Part shown: one piece after another, positions 35,928 to 43,791 of the stretch
Numbering within the stretch: the stretch's first letter is position 1
Layout of the letters: each line of letters begins with the position of its first letter
Assembly: GCA_034416335.1 (NCBI GenBank)
Contig: DAOULV010000010.1
Location: 124,001-188,000, forward strand
DNA: 64,000 bases
From: MGML01 sp034416335
GTDB taxonomy: Bacteria; Chloroflexota; Dehalococcoidia; Dehalococcoidales; UBA2162
Direction: 5' to 3'
The notes under the pieces: generated by a model
Seen by the model: the letters and a program-made list of their open reading frames with translations, nothing else
The model's database searches: none
What the model was told of the DNA's origin: nothing
Position numbers and translations under genes: made by a program

Positions 35928-36386
35928 CTACACCTGTCTTCCTGTGTGCCGTCTTCGGTGTCTTCCCTGTCCTGCCATCAATATCGGCTCTATCCGTCGT
36001 GTGTCGCAGGTAGGACATAACTCAGGTGGCATACTGGTCATCTCTTCAAACGGCACATTCCATTCGTGTCCGTTAAAACAGCGGTATCGGCTGTTTGCCA
36101 TGGCGAATATTCCACCTTCGATACGTATCGCCTTACCATTAAGAATCGCATCAGCGGTCTTTTTTCTGGCGGAAGCAAGTATACGCTGAAAGGTTGGTCT
36201 CGAAATACCCATTTTATCAGCGCTGGTTTCCTGGTCGAGTCCTTCTGTTTCCTTCAAACGCAGGGCTTCCACTTCATCAACCGTTAATTGAACATCCTCC
36301 AGCGTTCTTAAAGGAATACCTGCCGGTTTGAAATACGTAATCCCGGGAACTGATTCTACTCTTCTGCATTTTCTGGGTCGTGGCAT
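35928..36386 (-). CDS. DUF134 (UPF0251) DNA-binding regulator
   Basis: 152 residues. MPRPRKCRRVESVPG is the invariant start of the family. The HTH is EALRLKETEGLDQETSADKM followed by GISRPTFQRIL, similar to sigma region 4. A C-terminal extension has CFNGHEWNVPFEEM and CPTCDT, a possible zinc knuckle. It is the first gene of the seven-gene cluster and has a 26-bp perfect palindrome between its promoter and start. It probably autoregulates the cluster. Confidence 0.9.
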   Translation of the reverse strand: MPRPRKCRRVESVPGITYFKPAGIPLRTLEDVQLTVDEVEALRLKETEGLDQETSADKMGISRPTFQRILASARKKTADAILNGKAIRIEGGIFAMANSRYRCFNGHEWNVPFEEMTSMPPELCPTCDTRRIEPILMAGQGRHRRRHTGRQV

Positions 36387-36401
36387 TTATTCTCACATCC
36401 C

Positions 36402-36455
36402 TTATTATGAGCATATGCTCATAATAATAGTAGCATTACACTAATATTTCGTCAA
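36402..36455 (-). promoter_or_regulatory. Promoter and 26-bp palindromic operator of the DUF134 cluster
   Basis: Minus strand TTGACG (36455-36450, 5/6), 17-nt spacer, TACTAT (36432-36427, 5/6). Directly downstream, at the start point, is a perfect palindrome with half-site TTATTATGAGCAT (36402-36414) and its complement to 36427. The position implies repression, most simply by the DUF134 protein encoded next. Confidence 0.8.
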
Positions 36456-36522
36456 TATCTCTTTTTCCGTAAATCCTGCGTATGATAAAAATGTCCCCTT
36501 TTTAAAATGTCTTGCAAAGTTA

Positions 36523-36534
36523 TATAATAGTCCT
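36523..36534 (+). promoter_or_regulatory. TATAAT -10 element upstream of the polyferredoxin gene
   Basis: TATAATAGTCCT at 36523-36534, with a perfect -10 hexamer. No good -35 is seen 17 bases upstream. The same 12 bases recur at 37232-37243 ahead of the DUF169 gene. Confidence 0.5.
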
Positions 36535-36569
36535 GAAATATACCCATGCTTAGAAAGGTTTACTTGATT

Positions 36570-37085
36570 ATGGAAGAAAAAGCTATCGTCTTCGATCCGT
36601 TCAAATGCACCGGCTGTATGCGCTGTATGACGACCTGTTCGACCTATAATAACGGGGCTACCAGTCTGGCTAAAGCAAGGATTCAGGTAGCCCGGCATGA
36701 AGGTCATGCCATCACGGATATCGACGAAGAAGACGAGCTTATTTTCGAAGCTCTTACCTGCCAGCAGTGCGACGTACCGTATTGCATGCATTTCTGCCCG
36801 GTAAACGCTATAAGCCGTAACACCGAGACCGCTGCGATGGTCATCAATTACAATAAGTGTATAGGCTGCAGAATGTGCATGTCGGGATGTCCCTTCGGAG
36901 CTATCAGGTACGATACCTCTCGGAAAAAAGTTTTCAAGTGTGAGTTGTGCGATGGCGACCCGCAGTGTGTAAAGTTCTGTCCGGTGGATGCTCTTGAATT
37001 CCTCCCGAAAAGCCTGGCAAATACTCCCAAGCTTGACTATCTCTCCCGTAAACTGACCGAAAACAGAACGGGTAAAACCTCATAA
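36570..37085 (+). CDS. Polyferredoxin, HydN/HycB-like electron-transfer protein
   Basis: 171 residues from ATG 36570 (MEEKAIVFDPFKCTGC), with AAGG upstream; an earlier ATG at 36546 has no ribosome site. Cysteine sets CTGCMRCMTTC, CQQCDVPYCMHFCP, CIGCRMCMSGCP and CELCDGDPQCVKFCP give four [4Fe-4S] clusters. This is the electron-transfer subunit type used by formate dehydrogenases, hydrogenases and AORs. It is divergent from the DUF134 cluster across the palindrome. The partner enzyme is not adjacent; the AORs in the window are candidates. Confidence 0.9.
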   Translation: MEEKAIVFDPFKCTGCMRCMTTCSTYNNGATSLAKARIQVARHEGHAITDIDEEDELIFEALTCQQCDVPYCMHFCPVNAISRNTETAAMVINYNKCIGCRMCMSGCPFGAIRYDTSRKKVFKCELCDGDPQCVKFCPVDALEFLPKSLANTPKLDYLSRKLTENRTGKTS

Positions 37086-37132
37086 ATAATCAATCTGAAA
37101 AACCACTTATTTTCAATTATCGAGCGTAAAAG

Positions 37133-37162
37133 TTGACAGCGCTCAGATATGTATGATAAAAT
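37133..37162 (+). promoter_or_regulatory. Possible promoter upstream of DUF169
   Basis: TTGACA (37133-37138) and TAAAAT (37157-37162) with an 18-nt spacer. A terminator-like hairpin begins 9 bases later, so a transcript from here would be attenuated; the nearer TATAAT at 37232 may be the main start. Confidence 0.4.
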
Positions 37163-37170
37163 AGAAAAGA

Positions 37171-37196
37171 CCCTGAAAAATATTCGGGGTTTTTCC
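37171..37196 (+). terminator. Intrinsic terminator between polyferredoxin and DUF169 genes
   Basis: CCCTGAA/TTCGGGG stem (one G-T pair) with loop AAATA, followed by TTTTTCC. It probably ends the polyferredoxin transcript. Confidence 0.6.
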
Positions 37197-37231
37197 TTTT
37201 CCATCTTTCAGTTTTCTCATACCGAAAGATG

Positions 37232-37243
37232 TATAATAGTCCT
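37232..37243 (+). promoter_or_regulatory. TATAAT -10 element upstream of DUF169
   Basis: TATAATAGTCCT, identical over 12 bases to 36523-36534; no clear -35. The start codon at 37268 has GTGGAGG upstream. Confidence 0.5.
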
Positions 37244-37267
37244 TGATTCAATCGTGGAGGTATTAAT

Positions 37268-38017
37268 ATGCCGACAATTAAGGACTATAACGCTTACGGT
37301 GAAGATCTTGAACGAATTCTTCAGCTTCGGACGTCCCCCATTGCCGTAAAGATGCTGAAAACAGAAGATGATATACCTGAAGGAGCGGTACGCCCGAAAA
37401 AAGACCGGGGTTATCATCTGGCCCAATGCCAGGTCTTTGCCCTTTCCCGCCGTAAAGGTGAAACTATAGCAATGCTCAAGGAGGACAACTGGTGCTGGGC
37501 TCCTCTTATGGGATATGGTCTGGTCGAGGACCCACAGGACGACTTCGTTAACAGTCACGCCTATTTCCCCCGTTTTGAAGTGGGTAAGTTCATCGGTATT
37601 GTGACCGCTCCTCTGAAAACGGCAAATTTCGAACCCGATATGGTGCTGGTATATTCGAATACCGCTCAGTTGAGAAATCTTGTCGGAATCGTCAAATCAC
37701 ATGATAAAACTCTGGTAACTTCAATATTTGATCCAATCGATTCCTGCGTCTATTCCGTGGTGCCGGTAATTGAAAACAATGAATACCGCATCACCATACC
37801 TGATCCCGGTGAGTACGAAAGAGCTATGGCCGGTGAAGATGAGATGATATTTTCGATACCGAAAGATAAATTACCCGGCCTGATGGAAACCCTTCGCGAG
37901 ACGGATCGGCGGGGAGGCGGCTACAGGCAGCAGAGCTATGTTATGACTCCGGACTTCCCGCGACCGCCGTTTTATATCGAACTGTTCAAAAAATGGGGTC
38001 TGGACACAGAGGAATGA
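37268..38017 (+). CDS. DUF169 family protein
   Basis: 249 residues. The DUF169 features are LQLRTSPIAVKMLKTEDD, then CQVFALSRRKGETIAMLKED, LVYSNTAQLRNLVGIV and DEMIFSIPKDKLPGLMETL. The family is common in anaerobes and archaea; function unknown. Conserved cysteines (AQCQ, NWCWAP, DSCVYS) suggest a metal or cofactor site. The start is fixed by GTGGAGG. The convergent zinc dehydrogenase ends 6 bases away. Confidence 0.9.
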   Translation: MPTIKDYNAYGEDLERILQLRTSPIAVKMLKTEDDIPEGAVRPKKDRGYHLAQCQVFALSRRKGETIAMLKEDNWCWAPLMGYGLVEDPQDDFVNSHAYFPRFEVGKFIGIVTAPLKTANFEPDMVLVYSNTAQLRNLVGIVKSHDKTLVTSIFDPIDSCVYSVVPVIENNEYRITIPDPGEYERAMAGEDEMIFSIPKDKLPGLMETLRETDRRGGGYRQQSYVMTPDFPRPPFYIELFKKWGLDTEE

Positions 38018-38023
38018 CCTCAT

Positions 38024-39052
38024 TTATTCCTGAGGTTCGATTATTACCTTAACCGATTCTCCGGCTTCGGCAACAAGCTGAAATCCCTGCTGGACTTCGG
38101 ACATTGGCAGAACGTGCGTCGTCATAAGTTCGGTGTTTATTACTCCGTTACTTACCATTCCGAGCGCTTCCCGGTAATCGTCCGGGCTTGCCGCGTATGA
38201 CGTGGTGAGAGTTACGTCGTTCCGCCAGAATGTATCATTGACCGAAAACGGAATTTCTACGCCGGGACCGGTGGTAGCGAAAAAGAGGACCGTACCGCTC
38301 CGGTCAACCGAATCGATTGCCTGCCTTACAGCAGATGCAGCCCCGGCACACAAAACAACAACATCGGCAGGATATTCGTCGTTCAGTTCCCTGACCTTTA
38401 CCGGCACGTCGTCTTTCGCATCTATAACGGCATCGGCTCCGAGTCTGCCTGCCATATCCATCCGGTATGCATTGATATCGGTAGCAATCACCTTTCCCGC
38501 CCCCATATTTTTAGCCAGCTGCACATATAATAGTCCGGCTATACCGCTGCCGATAACCAGTACCGTGTAACCTGCTTTCATCCCGGTTTTACGCAGACCC
38601 CGCAGCACGCAGGCGACAGGTTCGACGAACGTAGCCTGCAGATATGACATACTGTCGGGTAATACAAAGACGCCCCGGTCGACTACTATTTCGGGTAAGC
38701 GCACGTACTCGGATAATCCGCCGGGGTAAAAATTGGTCGTTCTCAGTGTATCGCACATTGTATGGTGACCGCTCAGGCAGTAGCGGCAGGTGTTGCAGGG
38801 AACGTGATGAGCTATGGTTACCCTGTCGCCTTCGTGGTACTCTTTAACTCCGTCACCTGCTTTGACTACCTGGCCGCCGACTTCATGACCCAGGACAAGC
38901 GGCGCCCGGTCTATGCGGTACCACTCCATTACGTCACTTCCACAGATACCGCAGGCCTCTATCCGGACCAGCATTTCGCCGTTGCTGACATCCGGCACGG
39001 GCATTTCCTCTACCCGAACGTCATTATTGCTGTACCACCTGGCAACCCGCAT
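38024..39052 (-). CDS. Zinc-dependent medium-chain alcohol dehydrogenase
   Basis: 342 residues from ATG 39052 (MRVARWYSNNDVRVEEM), 7 bases after the aldolase stop; the in-frame ATG 39097 lies inside that gene. Catalytic zinc ligands are in GICGSD and LGHEVGG, structural zinc cysteines in CNTCRYCLSGHHTMC, and the NAD site is VLVIGSGIAGLLYVQL. It is closest in style to sorbitol/threonine dehydrogenases. It is the second gene after the LsrF-like aldolase, so a phospho-sugar or polyol role is plausible. Confidence 0.9.
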   Translation of the reverse strand: MRVARWYSNNDVRVEEMPVPDVSNGEMLVRIEACGICGSDVMEWYRIDRAPLVLGHEVGGQVVKAGDGVKEYHEGDRVTIAHHVPCNTCRYCLSGHHTMCDTLRTTNFYPGGLSEYVRLPEIVVDRGVFVLPDSMSYLQATFVEPVACVLRGLRKTGMKAGYTVLVIGSGIAGLLYVQLAKNMGAGKVIATDINAYRMDMAGRLGADAVIDAKDDVPVKVRELNDEYPADVVVLCAGAASAVRQAIDSVDRSGTVLFFATTGPGVEIPFSVNDTFWRNDVTLTTSYAASPDDYREALGMVSNGVINTELMTTHVLPMSEVQQGFQLVAEAGESVKVIIEPQE

Positions 39053-39059
39053 ATCGTCT

Positions 39060-39854
39060 TTATGCCTTTTTAGCCTTTTCGGCGTTGAATATGTCACGAG
39101 CTTCCCTGGGGTCGGCTTTCTTGTGGATGATAGCTCTCAGTGCTTTTATCATTGCTACCGGATAATCGTTTTTCCAGACGTTTCTGCCGAGATTTATCCC
39201 TATAGCGCCTTTCTGCATACCATCATAAACGAAATCGAATACTTCACCCTCATTTTCTGTCTGCGGGCCGCCTGCCATAACAACGGGTACGGGACAGCCC
39301 TGGGCGACTTTGTCAAAGTTCTCACACCAGTATGTTTTTACAACCCGGGCACCGAGTTCGGCAGCGATACGGCTGGCAAGTGCCAGGTACCGGGCGTCAC
39401 GCTTCTCCAGTTCCTTACCTACCGCGGTTACCGCCATTACAGGTATGCCGTACCTTTCACCTTCGTTTACCAGTTTTCCCAGGTTCAGCAGCGATTCCTT
39501 TTCGTAGTCGCTTCCGACGAAAATGGATATTCCTACGGCAGCAACGTTGAGTCGTACCGCTTCTTCCATCGATGTCGTTATTCCTTCATCCGCCAGGTCG
39601 TGCCCGATTACGCTCGTGCCACCTGAAACCCTGAGGATAACCGGTATCGAATTCGCTGGGTCGACGCACGCCCGCAGTACACCTCGTGTAATGAACAGAG
39701 CATCGGAATACTGCAGCAGAGGTGCGATTGTTTTTCCAGGTTCTTCCAGCCTGCCTGTCGGCCCCTGGAAATACCCGTGATCTATCGGCAGAAAGAGGGC
39801 ATGCCCGTCTTTTTTGATTAGCTGTGACAAACGGTTTTCCATTCCCCAGTCCAT
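39060..39854 (-). CDS. Class I aldolase/thiolase, LsrF-like
   Basis: 264 residues. MDWGMENRLSQLI at the start, LFLPIDHGYFQGPTGRLE, ITRGVLRACV, ARVVKTYWCENF (Schiff-base lysine region) and GCPVPVVMAGG are strongly like LsrF, the thiolase that cleaves phosphorylated AI-2 intermediate, and related DeoC/FbaB aldolases. No other lsr gene is present, so AI-2 use is not supported; it may be an aldolase of another phosphosugar. The zinc dehydrogenase follows 7 bases downstream. Confidence 0.88.
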   Translation of the reverse strand: MDWGMENRLSQLIKKDGHALFLPIDHGYFQGPTGRLEEPGKTIAPLLQYSDALFITRGVLRACVDPANSIPVILRVSGGTSVIGHDLADEGITTSMEEAVRLNVAAVGISIFVGSDYEKESLLNLGKLVNEGERYGIPVMAVTAVGKELEKRDARYLALASRIAAELGARVVKTYWCENFDKVAQGCPVPVVMAGGPQTENEGEVFDFVYDGMQKGAIGINLGRNVWKNDYPVAMIKALRAIIHKKADPREARDIFNAEKAKKA

Positions 39855-39965
39855 ATTATCGACTCCTTCCTCGTATATATCTGTATATACTCTTTAAACT
39901 TTCAAAAAGGCTTCATCATTATACAATAATAATCTCTTTACATTCAGCCGAAGTATGGAAACAAC

Positions 39966-39995
39966 CAGGGGCAGAATTTATAAATTCTGCCCCTG
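39966..39995 (-). terminator. Perfect 30-bp palindrome, probable terminator
   Basis: Half-site CAGGGGCAGAATTTA and its complement with no unpaired spacer. It lies 49 bases beyond the stop of the minus-strand dehydrogenase ending at 40044; on that strand GGTTGTTTCC follows. The weak T-tract leaves an operator role for the LsrF-like gene open. Confidence 0.5.
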
Positions 39996-40043
39996 ATATT
40001 AAGTCTGGTATGTTTCCACCTAACTTCCGGGATATCGACCGCC

Positions 40044-41120
40044 TTAATCGAATGTGATTATATTCCTCAGTGCGGCTCCTTTACTTACCGCGTCTATTGC
40101 ATCGTTAATCTTGTCCAGCGGATAATGGGCGGTAATAAGTTCGTCCAGCTTTAAAATACCGGCCTGGTAAAGTGCTACCAGTTTCGGGATGTCTTCACTC
40201 AGGTTGGTCGTCCCCATGAAACTTGCCGTAATTACTTTCTCGAAGTCGATAATATCCATGGGAAACACCTCGAGGTTTTGGGTCGCCAGACCGACTATGA
40301 CTGCCGTTCCCTGCCTGGCAAGCATGGCAACAGCCTGAGCTATCGCCGGAGTTACACCGACAGTGATTATTACGTAATCGGCACCATAGCCGCCGATGAG
40401 TTCCTTTACCTTTTCGACCGGATCGCCCTTCGAACCGTTAACCGTATGTGTCGCACCGAATCCTTTTGCCGCTTCGAGTTTGTTATCCAGCATATCGACC
40501 GCGATAACCGGGTAAGCACCTGAAATGGCGGCACCCTGTATGGCGTTCAGACCGACTCCTCCAACACCAATAACTACGCAGCTTTGCGAAGGTCTTACCC
40601 TGGCTTTGTTGACTACTGCGCCATATCCGGTGATAACACCACAGGCTAACAGGGCTGCCCTGTCCATTGGCATATCGGCCGGTATCGGCACTACTTGTGA
40701 TTTATCCACTATGCAGTATTCGGCAAATGAAGCAACCCGCAGACCGTGGTATACCGGTTCGCCTTTCTTGTTCTTCCACCTGCTTTCTGAATCGAGCGGC
40801 CAGGCTGCCTGGCACATACTCGGCCTGCCGGTCTTACAATACTTGCATTCACCGCAGGAACGAAGCAGTGAAACTACCACCGGGTCGCCTTTTTTTACGC
40901 TGGTCACTCCTTCTCCTACCTCATCGACGTATCCGGCAGACTCGTGTCCGGGTACGAAAGGTATGTGCCCGGGAAGGTCACCGCTGATAAAGTGCATATC
41001 GCTGTGGCACACTGCCGTAGCCGCCAGTTTTATTTTCACTTCACCCTTATGCGGCGATTCCATGTCAAGTTCTTCAACTACGAGTGGTTTTCCAAACTCA
41101 TAACATACTGCTGCTTTCAT
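40044..41120 (-). CDS. Zinc-dependent alcohol dehydrogenase
   Basis: 358 residues from ATG 41120 with AGGAGG upstream. MKAAVCYEFGKPLVVEELD, TAVCHSDMH, VPGHESAGYV, the structural zinc set CGECKYCKTGRPSMC, and the NAD fold VVIGVGGVGLNAIQGA identify a class III/benzyl-alcohol-type enzyme. It shares most of its sequence with 61076-62152. Substrate not known. Confidence 0.92.
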   Translation of the reverse strand: MKAAVCYEFGKPLVVEELDMESPHKGEVKIKLAATAVCHSDMHFISGDLPGHIPFVPGHESAGYVDEVGEGVTSVKKGDPVVVSLLRSCGECKYCKTGRPSMCQAAWPLDSESRWKNKKGEPVYHGLRVASFAEYCIVDKSQVVPIPADMPMDRAALLACGVITGYGAVVNKARVRPSQSCVVIGVGGVGLNAIQGAAISGAYPVIAVDMLDNKLEAAKGFGATHTVNGSKGDPVEKVKELIGGYGADYVIITVGVTPAIAQAVAMLARQGTAVIVGLATQNLEVFPMDIIDFEKVITASFMGTTNLSEDIPKLVALYQAGILKLDELITAHYPLDKINDAIDAVSKGAALRNIITFD

Positions 41121-41272
41121 AATAACCTCCTGTTTACTTCCTACATCCGAAAGAATAACCAACCTTACCGGCTAATGTCAATATCTTTTTTTACTATCCT
41201 GTAAACCTTGACAGCCGGTAATCCATAGATTTAGCATTACCACAACGAAACTCGATTTTCCCGGAGGATGAT

Positions 41273-42466
41273 GTGTCCGGACCTCTCGAAGGAATCAGAA
41301 TACTCGATCTCAGCTGGGTACTCGCCGGTCCTTTCTGTACGATGATACTGAGCGACCTGGGAGCGGAAGTAATTAAACTCGAACGCCCGAATGTCGGCGA
41401 CCTTGCCCGCGGCAACGCCCCTTTCATAGACGGTGAGAGTTCCTATTTTATGAGTATTAACCGCGGCAAGAAGAGTATTACGGTTGACCTCCAGACCGAA
41501 AAGGGTAAGGAGATTTTCCTGAAGCTTGCGAAGAAAGTCGATGTTATAGTCGAGAACTTCGTCCCCGGTACCATGAAACGACTTGGACTCGATTACGAGG
41601 TCGTAAAAGCTGTAAGCTCCGGCATCATTTACGCTTCTATCTCAGGCTTCGGTCAGACAGGTCCCCATTCACAAAATCGCGCTCTCGACGTGATTATCCA
41701 GGCTATGGGCGGACTGATGAGTATCACCGGAGAAACCGACGGACCGCCGGTAAAACCCGGTGCATCCATCGGTGATCTCACTGCAGGGCTTTTTACAACC
41801 ATCGGTATTCTTTCCGCCCTGCACGAACGTGAAAAGAGCGGCGAAGGTCAGATGCTGGATATAAGTATGCTGGACTGCCAGATTTCAATCCTTGAAAATG
41901 CCTTCGCCAGGTATTTCGCTACCGGAGAGATACCGAAGCGACTCGGCACCAGACATGCAGTATATACTCCGTTTCAGGCATTCGAAACAAAAGACGGCTA
42001 CATCGTAATAGCCATGGTCGGCGGAGCCAGGAACCAGTGGCCGCTTTTCTGTGCTATAATCGGTCGCATTGATTTGATGGATGATGAAAGGTATCAGACC
42101 GGTGCGTCTAGGACCGAACACTATGACGAACTGGAGCTGATTTTAAATGAAGTGCTGAAAACAAAGACAACTGATGAGTGGATAAAGGAGCTGACGGAAG
42201 TTGGTATCCCCTGCGGCCCCATCAACAATATTGCCGAGGTAGCTGCCAGCCCGCAAGTCGCCCACAGGAATATGATTATCGAAGTCCCCCACCCTAAACT
42301 CGGTAAAGTGAAACTTATAAACACCCCGGTCAAGCTGTCCAGGACATCCGGCAGTGTCGATAGCTCCGCACCGGAACTCGGTCAGGATACCAGAGTAATT
42401 CTTTCGGAATTGCTCGGGATGAGCGATGAAGAGATAAACGGACTAGCTGATTCAGGTATTATATAA
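41273..42466 (+). CDS. CaiB/BaiF-family CoA-transferase (class III)
   Basis: 397 residues from a GTG start behind GGAGG. GIRILDLSWVLAGPFC, then LGAEVIKLERPNVGD and NRGKKSITVDL, are the class III opening; the catalytic Asp is in GQMLDISMLD (D196). These enzymes move CoA between carboxylic acids, as for carnitine, formyl or bile-acid CoA esters. It is followed 26 bases later by a zinc dehydrogenase and is probably co-transcribed with it. Carnitine-like substrates would fit the MttB-type genes nearby, but this is only a suggestion. Confidence 0.92.
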   Translation: MSGPLEGIRILDLSWVLAGPFCTMILSDLGAEVIKLERPNVGDLARGNAPFIDGESSYFMSINRGKKSITVDLQTEKGKEIFLKLAKKVDVIVENFVPGTMKRLGLDYEVVKAVSSGIIYASISGFGQTGPHSQNRALDVIIQAMGGLMSITGETDGPPVKPGASIGDLTAGLFTTIGILSALHEREKSGEGQMLDISMLDCQISILENAFARYFATGEIPKRLGTRHAVYTPFQAFETKDGYIVIAMVGGARNQWPLFCAIIGRIDLMDDERYQTGASRTEHYDELELILNEVLKTKTTDEWIKELTEVGIPCGPINNIAEVAASPQVAHRNMIIEVPHPKLGKVKLINTPVKLSRTSGSVDSSAPELGQDTRVILSELLGMSDEEINGLADSGII

Positions 42467-42492
42467 AAAGTAATAACATTCTGGAGGATAAT

Positions 42493-43506
42493 ATGAAAGC
42501 TGCAGTTTTTCATGGTGCCCACGATATCAGGATAGAGGAATATTCCTATCCACAGCTTCCCGATGACGGGGTGATTATCAAGGTCAATTCCAGCGGTATC
42601 TGCGGTTCGGATCTGCATATGTACGCCCGCGGCGGCGGTGACGGCATGATTATGGGACACGAATTCTCGGGAGATGTCGCCGAAATCGGGAAAGATGTCA
42701 AGGACGTTAAAATCGGTGATCGCGTTGTGGCGATTGGTGGAGTCGGCTGCGGTGAGTGTTACTGGTGCCAGCAGGGCCAGTACATCAAGTGCTCTAAACT
42801 GTCTTTCCTCGGTTATGGTATAAAAGGGGCCTTTGCCGAATACACCGCCATCCCGAATTTCAAAATAGGTATGTACGCGGAAAAGCTGCCTGACAACGTA
42901 TCGTACGAAGTAGGTGCTACCGCCGAACCTCTCTCAGTCGCTCTTTACGCCGTTAACCAGGTACAGCCGAAACCCGAAGACATCTGCGTGGTGACCGGAC
43001 TCGGCATAATCGGTATCTGCGTTGTCCAGATTCTTCGTTCGCGGGGAGTTAAGACCATCATCGCCAGCGGACGCCGGTCAAAGCGACTTGAAATCGCCAG
43101 GCAGAGCGGCGCTGAAGTTGTTGTGGATGCTGCAAAAGAGGATATCGTTCCCGTCGTGGAGAAAGTTGCCGGCAGCCGGAAGGCAGATGTCGTTTTTGAG
43201 TGTGCCGGGTCACCTGAACTATTCGAGAAATCTCTCCGGATGGTTCACCGAGGTGGAGTAATCGACCTTGTGGGACTGTATATGGAACCTGTCACGTGGA
43301 GTCCTTCGGCAATCGTCGGCAACGATATAACCATAATCGGCTGCGGTCTCAGGTGGGACCTGCCGGGCGCGGTCGAACTTCTTGCCAGCGGCAAAGTCGA
43401 TACCAAACCTATGATTACCCATGAGTTTCCGCTCGATCAGACAAAAGAAGCATTCGAAACTCAACTGACTTCGCAGGATGCCATTAAGGTTATCGTCAAA
43501 CCTTAA
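42493..43506 (+). CDS. Zinc-dependent dehydrogenase, threonine/sorbitol dehydrogenase-like
   Basis: 337 residues with CTGGAGG upstream. SGICGSDLHMYARGG, then MGHEFSGDVAEIG (zinc ligands), the structural set CGECYWCQQGQYIKC, and VVTGLGIIGICVVQIL (NAD) are present. It is the second gene of the CoA-transferase transcript; a strong terminator follows. It could oxidise an alcohol related to the CoA-transferase substrate. Confidence 0.92.
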   Translation: MKAAVFHGAHDIRIEEYSYPQLPDDGVIIKVNSSGICGSDLHMYARGGGDGMIMGHEFSGDVAEIGKDVKDVKIGDRVVAIGGVGCGECYWCQQGQYIKCSKLSFLGYGIKGAFAEYTAIPNFKIGMYAEKLPDNVSYEVGATAEPLSVALYAVNQVQPKPEDICVVTGLGIIGICVVQILRSRGVKTIIASGRRSKRLEIARQSGAEVVVDAAKEDIVPVVEKVAGSRKADVVFECAGSPELFEKSLRMVHRGGVIDLVGLYMEPVTWSPSAIVGNDITIIGCGLRWDLPGAVELLASGKVDTKPMITHEFPLDQTKEAFETQLTSQDAIKVIVKP

Positions 43507-43529
43507 TGCATGTTATCGATGGAAATGTT

Positions 43530-43554
43530 GAAGTCCGCCTCTATGGCGGACTTC
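43530..43554 (+). terminator. Intrinsic terminator after the CoA-transferase/dehydrogenase unit
   Basis: A 10-bp perfect stem GAAGTCCGCC/GGCGGACTTC with loop TCTAT, followed by TTATTTATTT. Confidence 0.85.
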
Positions 43555-43558
43555 TTAT

Positions 43559-43663
43559 TTATTTCTTCTTGGCTTCTTCCGCCTTCGCCTGTTCGCCTTT
43601 AGCCATCAACTCTATCAGCCTGAAAACGGTCTTTGCCTTTCCTGCCAGTTGAAAATTCTCCAT
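43559..43663 (-). CDS. Small ORF, 34 residues, Lys/Ala/Glu-rich
   Basis: ATG 43663 to TAA 43559 encodes MENFQLAGKAKTVFRLIELM and a charged AKGEQAKAEEAKKK tail. A weak ribosome site, GGGAGAG, lies 11 or more bases before the ATG. It could be a small amphipathic-helix protein or a chance ORF. It lies downstream of the GRE operon on the same strand. Confidence 0.35.
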   Translation of the reverse strand: MENFQLAGKAKTVFRLIELMAKGEQAKAEEAKKK

Positions 43664-43791
43664 CTATATCCACTCTCCCTGTCGTTATTGGTTATTTTCA
43701 CGTTATCACGTAAAAATAAAGGCAAGGATAAAGATGGTAAACATTTTATAAATGTTCCATAAATATTTCGTAAATATTTACCGGGTACTGC

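Noticed and set aside
41208..41236. Promoter for the CoA-transferase gene (TTGACA at 41208)
   Set aside because: The -35 is perfect but the hexamer 17 bases later (TTAGCA) is a poor -10; too weak to list as a feature.
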